The notes under the pieces: generated by a model
The model's input: only the letters and a program-made list of their open reading frames with translations
The model's database searches: none
What the model was told of the DNA's origin: nothing
In this document: piece after piece, positions 1-8,121 of the stretch
Position numbering within the stretch: position 1 is the first letter of the stretch
How the letters are laid out: each line of letters opens with the position of its first letter
Assembly (NCBI RefSeq): GCF_001613345.1
Contig: NZ_BDCE01000039.1
Span: 1-64,000, forward strand
Direction: 5' to 3'
Source of the DNA: Nocardia uniformis NBRC 13702
GTDB taxonomy: Bacteria > Actinomycetota > Actinomycetes > Mycobacteriales > Mycobacteriaceae
DNA length: 64,000 nucleotides
Made by a program: the position numbers and the translations under genes

Positions 1-49
1 TCTGGGCACCGGTCTTCCGGGACACGAATCAGACGACGAATTTCCGGTA

Positions 50-430
50 TTACCAAGCGCCGATGAACAATTCGAGCGTGGCGAGAGCGATCGCACCGAT
101 CAGCGCTATCCCCGCGGCCATGGCGATGGTGAGGCGAGCGACCCGTCGAGCATCGGGCGCCGCGATCCGAACGGCCAACAACCCCGCCAGCGCCCCCAAC
201 GTACCGAGGACCACCACACCACCCAGCAGGAGGTAGAACAGGCTGGCGAATGCCGCGATGACGGTGCCCGAGAGTCCGCTGGTGTAGCCACTGAGCGGAA
301 CCGGGAACCGGTAGACGGCCGCGACGAGCGCCGCCGCGAGCGGTGCGGCGAGGTTGGCGGCGACCGCGCCACCGAGGGTGGCCTTCCCCGGCAGTGACAT
401 CGACCCGAACCACGACCTATCCGACGGCAT
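50..430 (-). CDS. small integral membrane protein, unknown function
   Basis: This 126-residue protein has about three to four hydrophobic stretches (roughly residues 17-42, 53-90 and 98-124) separated by short charged turns, so it should sit in the cytoplasmic membrane. I recognise no catalytic motif and no family. The start may be the first Met or Met11 (MSLPGKATLG), which would lie clear of the upstream gene remnant it otherwise overlaps by 14 bases. Codon use is typical of the surrounding GC-rich genes, which supports it being real. The 49 bases before it at the window edge hold nothing I can call. Confidence 0.55.
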   Translation of the reverse strand: MPSDRSWFGSMSLPGKATLGGAVAANLAAPLAAALVAAVYRFPVPLSGYTSGLSGTVIAAFASLFYLLLGGVVVLGTLGALAGLLAVRIAAPDARRVARLTIAMAAGIALIGAIALATLELFIGAW

Positions 431-737
431 CGAACCATGGTCGCCCCCGGGTGGCGGTGCGGGCGGCCGACGCGCCGTCGAGTGAACGAATGCCTGGATT
501 CACCTTGAAGGCCGAAACATACAGGGAGGTAGCGGCTTCGGTGTCTTCGCTCGCCGCGTCGAGGATCCAGGTCTGGAAGGTGACGGGGACCGCTCCGTAG
601 CCGAGGCCCCACACCATGAGGACCGTCGCGGCGGTCAGCGTGGTGTGGTCGGCCAGTGCGAGGGTGAGCATTGCGGCGGTGAGGAGCAGTCGCCGATGCC
701 GTCGCCCTGTGCCGGTCGCTACCGGAGTAGGGATCAT
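417..737 (-). pseudogene. MFS transporter, C-terminal remnant
   Basis: The translation contains a stretch typical of the second half of a drug/sugar-efflux MFS permease: two hydrophobic segments, the motif GYGAVPVTFQTW, then EAATSLYVSAF, which in intact relatives leads into a further glycine-rich helix. Here similarity stops after that point, the reading becomes low-complexity and a stop follows. At 106 residues it is about a quarter of the normal length of roughly 400, with no first half in the window. I read it as a decayed fragment, though a short translated product cannot be excluded. Confidence 0.6.
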
Positions 738-750
738 CTAGCGTTCGAGT

Positions 751-1128
751 ATGGGTGAACCGTTGGAATCCCTGCGCGCAGTGTGTTCGGCCTTGCCGGA
801 GGTGACCGAGCGGCTCAGCCATGGTGAGCCGACCTGGTTCGTGCGGGGTAGGAAGACCTTTGTCATGTTCGCCGACCAACATCACGATGATCGGCTCGGA
901 TTCTGGTGTGCCGCACCGCCGGGGGTGCAGGAGGAGCTGATCGCGGCCGATCCCGTGCGGTACTTCCGCCCGCCCTATGTGGGGCACCGGGGGTGGCTCG
1001 GGGTGTACCTCGACGTGCCGGTGGATTGGGTGGAGATCGGCGAGATCGTGCAGGACGCCTATCGGGTTGTCGCGCCCAAGCGGCTGGTCGCCGAGCTGGA
1101 CGCCCACCGCCCGTCGCCGCCCGAGTGA
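751..1128 (+). CDS. MmcQ/YjbR family protein
   Basis: A 125-residue cytoplasmic protein with the layout of the MmcQ/YjbR (DUF419) family: an N-terminal helix ending in the LPEVTERLSHGEPTWFVRGR block, a beta strand with KTFVMF, a central strand, and a C-terminal helix ending VAPKRLVAEL. Members are small alpha/beta proteins with a cyaY-like fold and a proposed DNA-binding role; biochemical function is not established. Length matches the family (about 115-130). It is transcribed away from the decayed MFS fragment and converges on the LCP gene, whose stop lies 4 bases beyond its own. Confidence 0.85.
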   Translation: MGEPLESLRAVCSALPEVTERLSHGEPTWFVRGRKTFVMFADQHHDDRLGFWCAAPPGVQEELIAADPVRYFRPPYVGHRGWLGVYLDVPVDWVEIGEIVQDAYRVVAPKRLVAELDAHRPSPPE

Positions 1129-1132
1129 CCGA

Positions 1133-2440
1133 TCAGTTCACGCAGGGAATGCCGTCGCCGATCGTGCCGATGACCGGTTTCCCGGCATTCGGGGACGGCT
1201 CGGCGGATCCGGCCGTGGTCGACGGGTAGGCGGTCGACGGGTAGGCGGTCGACGGGTAGGCGGTCGACGGGGTGGTGGCGGTGGAGGGTTGGTGGTCGGG
1301 CGGAGGCATGCCGAAGGCGGTGCGGACTTCGCGTTTGATGGCGTCGGGGTCGACGATATTCACATCTTGGCCGTTGACATTGTCGTAGCGCAGGATCGGC
1401 AGGGTACGGAATTCGACGGGGATCGCGCCGGCCCTGCCGAGGACGGAGGCGAAATCCAGCAGGTTCCAGCCGGTGGACAGGACCGTATCCTTGTGCGCGA
1501 CATCGACCAGGTTGCCGAGTCTGCGGAGGTCGGTGAAGGTCCCTGAGTCTTCGAGGGATTTGGCCACCGACATGAGGAAGGCCTGTTGGCGGCGGGTGCG
1601 GTCGAGGTCGCCGTTGGGCAGGCCGTGGCGTTGGCGGACGAAGGCGAGGGCTTGGGCGCCGTCGAGATGTTGACGTCCGGCGGGGAATTTCGCGCCGGAG
1701 TACGTACTGTCGTCGACGGCGTTGTTCAGGCACACGTCGACGCCGCCGACGGCATTGGCCAGGTCGTAGAAACCGGCCAGGGAGATCTCGGCGAATCTGT
1801 TGATCGGGACGCCGGTCAGGGTACGTACGGTCTGCACGATGGAGGCGCGGCCCGCTTCGCGGCTCCGGTGCTCGAGCTCCACCTCATCGGTGACGCCCCG
1901 ACTGCGTAGATCCTGCTCCACCGCGGCCTTCTTCAAGCCGTACGCCTCTTTGATTTTGACGTTCTTGTAGCCCGGGATTCCGGAGACGGCGACATAGTTG
2001 TCGCGCGGGATGGAGAAGGCGACGATCTTGCTCAGATCCTTCGGAATATGGACGAGGATCAGCGAATTCGCGTTGTAGCCGCCCACGTCGCTGTCCCCGG
2101 CGTGCAGTGCGGACAGGATTTCCGGTGCAAGATCCTTGCCGTCGAAGTCCTTTCGGGTGTCCAGGCCGATGAGCAGAATGTTCAGATCACCATCGAGGGC
2201 CCTCGCATCCTCGTCGCTGATGGCGTCCGAGCGGAAGAAGCCGCTCTCCAGACCCGCGGAGGCGTAGAAACCGAACGCGGTCGCCCCGAGCACCACCGTC
2301 GACGCCATCGCGGCGAGCAGCCGCATCAGCCCGCGCACCCGTGACCCACGGGTGGGTCGGGCGCGGTGGCGGGCGGTACGGCGCGCGCGCCTGCGGGTGG
2401 TGCGCACCGACCGCAGCGGTGGGTTGTCCTCGTCCATCAC
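1133..2440 (-). CDS. LCP (LytR-CpsA-Psr) family cell-wall ligase
   Basis: A 435-residue protein with an Arg-rich cytoplasmic N-terminus, one membrane anchor at about residues 37-62, and an extracellular LCP domain. Recognisable LCP blocks are LLIGLDTRKDFDG, the strand-turn leading to VAFSIPRDNYV, an ISLAGFYDLANAVGGVDVC block, and the Arg-rich active-site segment AFVRQRHGLPNGDLDRTRRQ. LCP enzymes move polyprenyl-linked glycans to the cell wall; in mycolate actinobacteria Lcp1/CpsA join arabinogalactan to peptidoglycan. The C-terminal tail has a perfect protein repeat (PSTAY) encoded by a 15-bp DNA repeat. The start is a GTG at 2440 followed at once by ATG; either may be used. It is separated by about 100 bases from the MerR gene in the same direction. 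Confidence 0.9.
   Translation of the reverse strand: MMDEDNPPLRSVRTTRRRARRTARHRARPTRGSRVRGLMRLLAAMASTVVLGATAFGFYASAGLESGFFRSDAISDEDARALDGDLNILLIGLDTRKDFDGKDLAPEILSALHAGDSDVGGYNANSLILVHIPKDLSKIVAFSIPRDNYVAVSGIPGYKNVKIKEAYGLKKAAVEQDLRSRGVTDEVELEHRSREAGRASIVQTVRTLTGVPINRFAEISLAGFYDLANAVGGVDVCLNNAVDDSTYSGAKFPAGRQHLDGAQALAFVRQRHGLPNGDLDRTRRQQAFLMSVAKSLEDSGTFTDLRRLGNLVDVAHKDTVLSTGWNLLDFASVLGRAGAIPVEFRTLPILRYDNVNGQDVNIVDPDAIKREVRTAFGMPPPDHQPSTATTPSTAYPSTAYPSTAYPSTTAGSAEPSPNAGKPVIGTIGDGIPCVN
1217..1271. repeat. 15-bp in-gene tandem repeat
   Basis: The unit GACGGGTAGGCGGTC is repeated in perfect tandem three times from 1221, with a partial fourth copy. On the coding strand it encodes the PSTAY repeat in the disordered tail of the LCP protein. 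Unit length is a multiple of three, so copy-number change would keep the frame. Confidence 0.9.
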
Positions 2441-2545
2441 TTACCGATTGTGGGCGACAAGGCTGTGAGCAGCCTGAATGCAATGACCAACCGGTCGGTG
2501 AACCACGCACAGCCACTTCGTGGCAGCGCGTGGGATAATCCGCTG

Positions 2546-3256
2546 CTACCGCTCCGGCTCCGCGTCCACCTCGCGCACCGCGCGCTCGATCTCATCGGCC
2601 AGGGTCGCGCCGCCGACCTCCCACGCCGCCGCGCGGAACCGATCACGGAAACGCATGAGGTCGGTGCCGATCCCCTCACCGCCGTAACTGGTCGCCGCGG
2701 CGTCGCGGAAGGTGCGGGCGATGTCATCGGCGAGTTCGGCCATATGGGCGCGAATCAGTTTGCGCAGTGCGCCCGCGAGGGTGATGTCGGTGCCGACGTC
2801 GTAGAGGATCAGCGCGCCCTTGAGCATGGGCAGGTCCGGGATGCGCCAGCGGTCGCCGTCGGGTTCGAGGTACTGGGCGGCGAGGAGGTCGTCGAAGATC
2901 TCGGCACGTCGATCTCCGAGCAGGTCGGTGAGCTCCGCATCGGACATCACGACGTCCTGTTCGTCGGACATGACGACCGGCGGCTCACCCGATAACGGCT
3001 GGCGCGGATCGAAGACCGCACGCCAGTCCGTGCTGACGGCTTCGGTGGCGAGCACCTCGCGAATGGCGTCCAGGCGCAGCCCGCGCGCCTGCATGGCGGC
3101 GATATCGCGCAACCGCCGCACATGCTCCTCGGCGTACACCGCCTCCTTACCCGCGCGTCCGGGTTTCGGCAGCACACCGAGGGAGTGGTAGTAGCGAATG
3201 GTGCGCGCCGGAACGCCGCTGAGGTCGGCGAGTTGCGCGCGGCTGTATCGGGGCAC
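2546..3256 (-). CDS. MerR family transcriptional regulator
   Basis: A 236-residue regulator with an N-terminal winged helix-turn-helix typical of MerR proteins: SRAQLADLSGVPARTIRYYHSLGVLPKPGR, where RYY and the LP turn are family signatures (positions about 5-35), followed by the recognition wing and LRDIAAMQARGLRLDAIREVL. The C-terminal 150 residues are helical and carry no Cys/His cluster, so metal sensing is unlikely; a small organic effector is more plausible. It starts at a GTG and is divergent from the cholesterol oxidase gene with a 97-base gap containing a palindrome, so it probably controls that gene and itself. Confidence 0.88.
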   Translation of the reverse strand: MPRYSRAQLADLSGVPARTIRYYHSLGVLPKPGRAGKEAVYAEEHVRRLRDIAAMQARGLRLDAIREVLATEAVSTDWRAVFDPRQPLSGEPPVVMSDEQDVVMSDAELTDLLGDRRAEIFDDLLAAQYLEPDGDRWRIPDLPMLKGALILYDVGTDITLAGALRKLIRAHMAELADDIARTFRDAAATSYGGEGIGTDLMRFRDRFRAAAWEVGGATLADEIERAVREVDAEPER

Positions 3257-3286
3257 GCGCTCAGCATAGAGTGAGGCCGACCTTCA

Positions 3287-3315
3287 TTGACAGTGGCAAC
3301 TGTCCGCGTTAGCGT
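3287..3315 (+). promoter_or_regulatory. choD promoter with overlapping palindrome
   Basis: TTGACA at 3287-3292 is followed after 17 bases by TAGCGT at 3310-3315, a sigma-70-like pair pointing at the oxidase gene. An inverted repeat, GACAGT-4-ACTGTC (3289-3304), overlaps the -35 box and enters the spacer, where MerR proteins bind. Seen in sequence; regulator assignment is inference from the divergent layout. Confidence 0.5.
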
Positions 3316-3353
3316 AACGCGCGTCACCGCCGACACCGACCAGGGAGTTCCGC

Positions 3354-5090
3354 ATGTCTCAACGCGAAACCGATTTCGACGTGCTCATCGTCGGCTCCGG
3401 ATTCGGTGGCAGCGTCACCGCGCTGCGCCTGGTCGAGAAGGGCTACAAGGTCGGGGTGCTCGAGGCCGGGCAGCGCTACGCCGATGACGAACTGCCCGAA
3501 ACCTCATGGGATCTGAAGAAGTTCCTGTGGGCTCCGATGTTGGGCTGCTACGGAATTCAGCGCATTCATCCGCTGCGCGATGTGCTGATTCTCGCGGGCG
3601 CGGGCGTCGGCGGCGGATCACTCAATTACGCCAACACCCTGTATGTGCCGCCGGAACCGTTCTTCCGCGACGCGCAGTGGCGCGACATCACCGACTGGCG
3701 CGATGAACTCATGCCCTACTACGAGCAGGCCCGCAAAATGCTCGGCGTGGTGCAGAACCCGCATATGACGCCCGCCGACGAGGTGTTCAAGCAGGTCGCC
3801 GAGGATATGGGCGTCGGCGACACCTTCGTGCAGACTCCGGTGGGCGTGTTCTTCGGCGAGCCCGGCGAAACCGTCGAGGATCCGTTCTTCGGTGGCGTCG
3901 GCCCGGCCCGCACCGGCTGCACCGAATGCGGCGAGTGCATGACCGGCTGCCGCCACAATGCCAAGAACACCCTCGTCAAGAATTACCTGTACCTCGCCGA
4001 AAAGGCGGGCGCGCAGATCATTCCGATGACCACGGTCACCGGGCTGCGCCCACACCCGGACGGCACCTGGGATGTGAGCACCGCGCGCACCGGGGCCTGG
4101 GTGCGCAAGAACCCGCGAACCCTCACCGCCGGACACGTGGTGATGGCGGCCGGAACACGCGGCACCCAGAAACTACTGTTCGCCATGAAGGATCAGGGCG
4201 CGCTGCCGGAGATGTCGGATCGTCTCGGTGTGCTGACCCGCACCAACTCCGAATCCATTGTCGGCGCGGCCACCCGCAAGGTGAACCCCGATCGCGACTG
4301 GACGCGCGGAGTGGCCATCACCTCCTCCATCCACCCCACCCACGACACCCATATCGAACCGGTCCGATACGGCAAGGGCTCCAATTCGATGGGCCTGCTA
4401 CAAACCCTCATGGTCGATGGCGGCGGGCGCATACCGCGCTGGCTGCGCTTCCTCGGCATCGTGCTGCGACATCCGCTCCGGTTGCTGCAGTTCATGAGTG
4501 TGAAGAACTGGAGTGAGCGCACCATCATCACGCTGGTGATGCAGCATCTCGACAATTCCATCACCACCTACACCAAGCGCGGCCTGTTCGGGCGCAAGCT
4601 CACCTCCAAACAGGGCCACGGCGAACCCAATCCGACCTGGATTCCGGCGGGCAACGAGGTGACACGCAAGGTGGCCGACAAGATCGGCGGCGTCGCGGGC
4701 GGCTCCTGGGGTGAGGTGTTCAATATTCCGCTGACCGCGCACTTCCTCGGCGGTGCGGCCATCGGCGCGGATCCCGAACACGGTGTGATCGACCCCTACC
4801 ACCGGGTCTACGGGTACCCGACACTGAGCGTCGTCGATGGCGCGGCGGTCTCGGCGAACCTCGGAGTGAATCCGTCACTGACGATTACCGCGCAGGCCGA
4901 ACGCGCGGCGGCGCTATGGCCCAATAAGGGGGAAATCGACACCCGGCCCGCCCAGGGCACCGGATATCAGCGCATCACACCGGTGGCACCGAAGCAGCCG
5001 GTGGTCCCGGCCTCGGCTCCCGCCGCGCTGGTGCTCCCGATCGTGGAGATCCGCGGACCCGGCGGCACCGTCGAACCCAAGCCCGCCTGA
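3354..5090 (+). CDS. choD: cholesterol oxidase / GMC-type FAD oxidoreductase
   Basis: A 578-residue flavoprotein closely resembling mycobacterial ChoD (same length). The N-terminal Rossmann motif GSGFGGS (residues 14-20) binds FAD; LAGAGVGGGSLNYANT is the second GMC signature, and the C-terminus has the HFLGGAAIG and VNPSLTITAQAE blocks that hold the active-site His and Asn. A CTECGECMTGC segment with four Cys lies near residue 187; it is usual in this subfamily, and an Fe-S role is not shown. The family oxidises 3-beta-hydroxysterols; the ChoD branch may act on other steroids or alcohols, so the substrate is inferred. It is divergent from a MerR gene and followed by a bidirectional terminator-like hairpin. 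Confidence 0.88.
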   Translation: MSQRETDFDVLIVGSGFGGSVTALRLVEKGYKVGVLEAGQRYADDELPETSWDLKKFLWAPMLGCYGIQRIHPLRDVLILAGAGVGGGSLNYANTLYVPPEPFFRDAQWRDITDWRDELMPYYEQARKMLGVVQNPHMTPADEVFKQVAEDMGVGDTFVQTPVGVFFGEPGETVEDPFFGGVGPARTGCTECGECMTGCRHNAKNTLVKNYLYLAEKAGAQIIPMTTVTGLRPHPDGTWDVSTARTGAWVRKNPRTLTAGHVVMAAGTRGTQKLLFAMKDQGALPEMSDRLGVLTRTNSESIVGAATRKVNPDRDWTRGVAITSSIHPTHDTHIEPVRYGKGSNSMGLLQTLMVDGGGRIPRWLRFLGIVLRHPLRLLQFMSVKNWSERTIITLVMQHLDNSITTYTKRGLFGRKLTSKQGHGEPNPTWIPAGNEVTRKVADKIGGVAGGSWGEVFNIPLTAHFLGGAAIGADPEHGVIDPYHRVYGYPTLSVVDGAAVSANLGVNPSLTITAQAERAAALWPNKGEIDTRPAQGTGYQRITPVAPKQPVVPASAPAALVLPIVEIRGPGGTVEPKPA

Positions 5091-5137
5091 ACCCGGCGCA
5101 CGCGAGTCCAGCACCGCTGAATCCAGCTCACGACACC

Positions 5138-5173
5138 ACTGGCACCGACCGCATTCGTGCAGTCGGTGCCAGT
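5138..5173. terminator. bidirectional hairpin between convergent genes
   Basis: A 12-bp perfect inverted repeat, ACTGGCACCGAC and GTCGGTGCCAGT, with a 12-base loop lies between the convergent cholesterol oxidase and HAD genes. There is no clear T-tract, which is common for actinobacterial terminators. Confidence 0.65.
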
Positions 5174-5182
5174 TCGCTGTAC

Positions 5183-5659
5183 TCAGCTTCCGAAGACGTG
5201 CGCGAATCCCATCGGCGACGTCGGTGGCGTCGCGGCGGTGGCGGGGGCGTGGAATTCCTGAAGCGCGGCAAGCACATCCACATGCCGGGCCGCATAACAG
5301 CGGACCTGCGGTAACGCGTGCGCGACCTCGCTGCGTTCGAGCGGTTCGGCGTCGATGTAGCCGATATTGTCCAGGTGCAGGCCGAGGGTTTGCGCGATCC
5401 GCGCGATGGCAGCCGATTTCCGACCCCATCCCACCTCGACCGCCGCGAACCGATCGTGCAGACCGTGCCGACGCAATTCCGCGTCCGTCCACGACCATTC
5501 CCCGCGGCTGGCGACCGCGTGCAGGATACCGCGCTCACCGAGGATGCGCAGCGACCGCACCGCGTCGGCACGTAACGCGCCGCTACTGGAATCGCTGACC
5601 ACCCCATCCCAGAGGGTCTTGTCCACTTCCCAGACAAGACATTTCACTGTCGGTGACAT
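5183..5659 (-). CDS. HAD-IIIC (FkbH-like) domain protein with altered active site
   Basis: A 158-residue stand-alone HAD domain of the FkbH/HAD-IIIC type: KCLVW-VDKTLWDG at the N-terminus, GILHAVASRGEW (motif II Ser51), VGWGRKSAAI (motif III Lys81) and GYIDAEPLERSEV (motif IV, 101-111). FkbH-like enzymes move a glyceryl unit from 1,3-bisphosphoglycerate to an acyl carrier protein; short ones may be phosphatases. Here the nucleophile Asp of DxDxT is Glu11 (WEVDKT), and the usual second Asp of motif IV is Ala104. Both changes argue against normal phosphoryl transfer, so it may be inactive, regulatory or changed in chemistry. It stands alone, with no PKS or carrier protein beside it. Confidence 0.75.
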   Translation of the reverse strand: MSPTVKCLVWEVDKTLWDGVVSDSSSGALRADAVRSLRILGERGILHAVASRGEWSWTDAELRRHGLHDRFAAVEVGWGRKSAAIARIAQTLGLHLDNIGYIDAEPLERSEVAHALPQVRCYAARHVDVLAALQEFHAPATAATPPTSPMGFAHVFGS

Positions 5660-5889
5660 CTCTCGCCCTCTTCACATCGCTCCAGCGTGGCAATCGACCA
5701 GATAACCACGGCAGGGGAGATACTCCCCTCTTTCGGAGCCGCCCTGCGCGTGACATCGTATGGTCTGTCTGGGCCACAACACCAGTGGAACCGATCCGCG
5801 ACCGGCGTCGTTGAAGGAAAAGTGATCGCGGATTCATGGCTGGTAGCGTCGGTTTCCGCAGCAGGACAGGACAGAAGTGGAGGAGCCCG

Positions 5890-6417
5890 ATGCGATACCG
5901 CGGAAGACTATCGGGTGTGCTGCTGATGGGCGCGGCGGCGGTGTCGCTGTCCGGATGCGGCGCCTCCCAGGAATCCGCACCGGTCGTTATCGGTTCGCTG
6001 GAACCGGCGGCATACACCGAGCCCCCACCTGTCCTGGCGCTCCCCGCCAGCCCCACCGTGGCCGCGGATATCGCCGATCCCACGCCCCTGCCGCCGAACC
6101 CGTACGCCGATCTGCCGCTCATCGACGGCACCGAGTGGACCGACGCCGTCGACGGTCGCCGCCTGCTCATCTACCCGACCGCCGCGGGCCGCGCCGACAC
6201 CTACCCCACCGCCGGTGACCGCGCCTGGCAGGAAGTGCTGGACCGCTCCCCTGACGCCGACACTCCCGGCATGCGCGATCAGTTCCACTGCCACTGGGAG
6301 TGGGCGCGCCTGGTCGCCCCCGATAAGCCGAGCTGGAATCTGGAGCCGTGGCGGCCCGCGGTCGGCTACGACGAAACCGTCAACGCCCTGTGCAATCCCG
6401 GTGGCCCCGAGCGCTGA
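5890..6417 (+). CDS. lipoprotein with DUF2599-like C-terminal domain
   Basis: A 175-residue secreted lipoprotein. The signal peptide has an Arg-containing start, a hydrophobic core and the lipobox LSGC at residues 20-23, so it should be lipidated at Cys23 and anchored outside the cell. A Pro-rich linker follows (about 45-75). The C-terminal half, from GTEWTDAVDGRRLLIYPT to SWNLEPWRPAVGYDETVNALCNPGG, matches the pattern of small actinobacterial DUF2599 proteins with a conserved Trp/Cys core. I chose the ATG at 5890 because GGAGGAG stands just upstream and it places the signal peptide correctly. Function is unknown. Confidence 0.82.
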   Translation: MRYRGRLSGVLLMGAAAVSLSGCGASQESAPVVIGSLEPAAYTEPPPVLALPASPTVAADIADPTPLPPNPYADLPLIDGTEWTDAVDGRRLLIYPTAAGRADTYPTAGDRAWQEVLDRSPDADTPGMRDQFHCHWEWARLVAPDKPSWNLEPWRPAVGYDETVNALCNPGGPER

Positions 6418-6544
6418 GGCCGCCGACCGGCCATAACGAGACGGTCGCGGCGAAAACTCTTGCCTGCGAGAACCTTCGAGCCGCACCTGAAAGTTGCGTA
6501 TCGTGGGTGGCGTCGAACGCGGACTCCTGGGAGGGAGCGGCACG

Positions 6545-6868
6545 TTGCGGTCATCAGCGCCTACGTCCGCCGGGTCGAATCTCGCCCCGGATGTCGCGCT
6601 GACGAGCGCGCGCAGACTGTTTCCGGCGCTGCGCGAATCGGCGGTGTACCTCGACAGCGGGCAGAGCGGCGGGCACCTGCCGGTGGACGTCACCGAACTG
6701 GACGCCGATTTCGCGGTGCGTACCGGCACGCACTGCGTCCCCGCCGAGAACGCACCGTCCGATGCGGATTCCGTGCGCGTCAGTACCCAGATCTACAACA
6801 CCGCCGACGAAATCGCCCGATTCACCGAGTGTGTCGCAACGATTGCCACGGAGGTTCGTCAACGATGA
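6545..6868 (+). CDS. miniature cysteine desulfurase/class V aminotransferase-like protein
   Basis: About 107 residues from a TTG preceded by GGGAGGGAG; an ATG at 6494 is the other option. The N-terminal part (RRLFPALRESAVYLDSGQSG) looks like the first strand of class V aminotransferases, while the C-terminal part (FAVRTGTHCV, then SVRVSTQIYNTADEIARF) looks like the very end of a SufS-type desulfurase. The whole PLP-binding middle, including the Schiff-base Lys, is missing, yet the frame is intact and the stop overlaps the next start (ATGA). It cannot be a normal PLP enzyme. It may be a retained small-domain protein or an in-frame deletion relic kept by coupling. Confidence 0.6.
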   Translation: MRSSAPTSAGSNLAPDVALTSARRLFPALRESAVYLDSGQSGGHLPVDVTELDADFAVRTGTHCVPAENAPSDADSVRVSTQIYNTADEIARFTECVATIATEVRQR

Positions 6869-8121
6869 ACGGGCACGCCCCCCGCTACGACCGCCGCGCC
6901 GCCTCCCGCGTCCTGGCCTGCCTCGCCCGGCCCGGATGGTGCGAGCAGGCCGACCTGCCACCCCCGACGCGCATCGAATACACCTGTGCGTCCATGCGTC
7001 CGGAACCCGGATCGCGGCTGACGCTGTCGCAACGGCTGTATCTGGAGCGGTTCATGAAGCCGTGCCGACCCGATCAGGTCACCTCGGCGACACACCGGAT
7101 CGCATGGACCGACAGCGACGGGATTCCCAACACCGGGCATTTCCACTCCGGCGGGCTGGGGCCGATCGTGCCCATCGCCATGCGCGAGACGGTGCTCGGC
7201 CTGTGGCACGCCCTCGAATCCGATACCGAACTGGCGCTGCGGATCTCGCGATTGAGTGAGCGGGATCGGGCGGTGCTGTTGGGAACGACCACCGACCATG
7301 AGCCGTTCGATATCTTCCGGGTGGGGATCGAGGCGGCGGGACGGGCATTGGCCCAGCACGCGCTGTTGGCGCGGTGGACGCCGTATCGGACGCCGATCGA
7401 ATTCGCCATCGGCATGCGCGATTCCAGTATTTACGGGGCGGTCGCGACCCGCTGGTTCTGGGAGTTGCAGGCGTCGACCTATCGGCGCGGCATGATCGCG
7501 GTGACCCTGGCGAGCCAACCCGACGGGACGGTGCGCTATTCGGCCGAAACCGTCGCCACGCTGCGGTCCATGAAAGATATGACCATTGCCGAGGCGCATC
7601 GAATCATGCGCCGCGCCACCAGCGTCGAGGGTTTGAGCGCGCCCGCGGCCATCGCCAAATACCACGACGAACTCGATGTCATCTCCCGCCAGTACGCACT
7701 GCTGCCGCCCGGCACGCGCCCGGCCTGCCTGGCCGCCATGCCCCACCAGCTCGACGGCGTGCACTACAGCGTGCTGCCGGTACTCATCGACCGCTTCACC
7801 GAACTGTTCTGCGCCATCTCCACGCGACTCACCATTGCCGAGGTGACCTCCGAGGCCGACTCCGACACCGGGAATCTGACCGCCGAGGATCACGTGTTCT
7901 GGGTACCGGATATGAACTGCCAGCACTGCGTTCGCACCATTACCGGCACCTTGGAGTCGATGCATATCGACGTGCACGATATCGATCTGATCTCCAAGCG
8001 GGTCCTGGCCGACTTCCGCAGCCCCCGCAATCGGCATCGCGCCTTCGAGGCGTTGCGCGACAGCGGCTACAACCCGACCATCGAGACGCCCGCACCCGCG
8101 ACCGCCGAAAAGGCCGTATGA
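6865..8121 (+). CDS. unknown protein with C-terminal heavy-metal-associated (HMA) domain
   Basis: 418 residues from the ATG at 6865, which overlaps the previous stop as ATGA. Residues 1 to about 330 form a mostly helical region I do not recognise; it contains TGHFHSGGLGPIVPIAMRE near residue 95 and has no P-loop or signal peptide. Residues about 345-410 are an HMA-like ferredoxin fold: FWVPDMNCQHCVRTIT carries the MxCxxC metal site, followed by the beta-alpha pattern ending EALRDSGYNP. HMA domains carry Cu(I), Zn or similar ions, so a metal-binding or metal-delivery part is likely. It is coupled (ATGA) to the decarboxylase gene downstream and is clearly part of that operon; its role there is unknown. 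Confidence 0.7.
   Translation: MNGHAPRYDRRAASRVLACLARPGWCEQADLPPPTRIEYTCASMRPEPGSRLTLSQRLYLERFMKPCRPDQVTSATHRIAWTDSDGIPNTGHFHSGGLGPIVPIAMRETVLGLWHALESDTELALRISRLSERDRAVLLGTTTDHEPFDIFRVGIEAAGRALAQHALLARWTPYRTPIEFAIGMRDSSIYGAVATRWFWELQASTYRRGMIAVTLASQPDGTVRYSAETVATLRSMKDMTIAEAHRIMRRATSVEGLSAPAAIAKYHDELDVISRQYALLPPGTRPACLAAMPHQLDGVHYSVLPVLIDRFTELFCAISTRLTIAEVTSEADSDTGNLTAEDHVFWVPDMNCQHCVRTITGTLESMHIDVHDIDLISKRVLADFRSPRNRHRAFEALRDSGYNPTIETPAPATAEKAV

Noticed and set aside
1217..1271. CRISPR-like array
   Set aside because: Units are contiguous 15-mers without spacers, inside a coding frame; no cas genes are in the window.
3894..3960. CTECGECMTGC in the cholesterol oxidase as an Fe-S cluster site
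   Set aside because: The spacing differs from standard ferredoxin motifs, and as far as I recall the segment is a normal part of ChoD-type proteins without a shown cluster.
6460..6864. In-frame N-terminal extension of the HMA-domain protein
   Set aside because: It overlaps the miniature desulfurase frame, is Arg-rich and has no SD; the ATG at 6865 in an ATGA overlap is the better start.
6859..8037. Long open frame (392 codons) on the minus strand opposite the HMA-domain protein
   Set aside because: Arg/Gly/His-rich translation without any family feature; it is the usual antisense shadow of a GC-rich gene, and the plus-strand gene has domain evidence and coupled starts.
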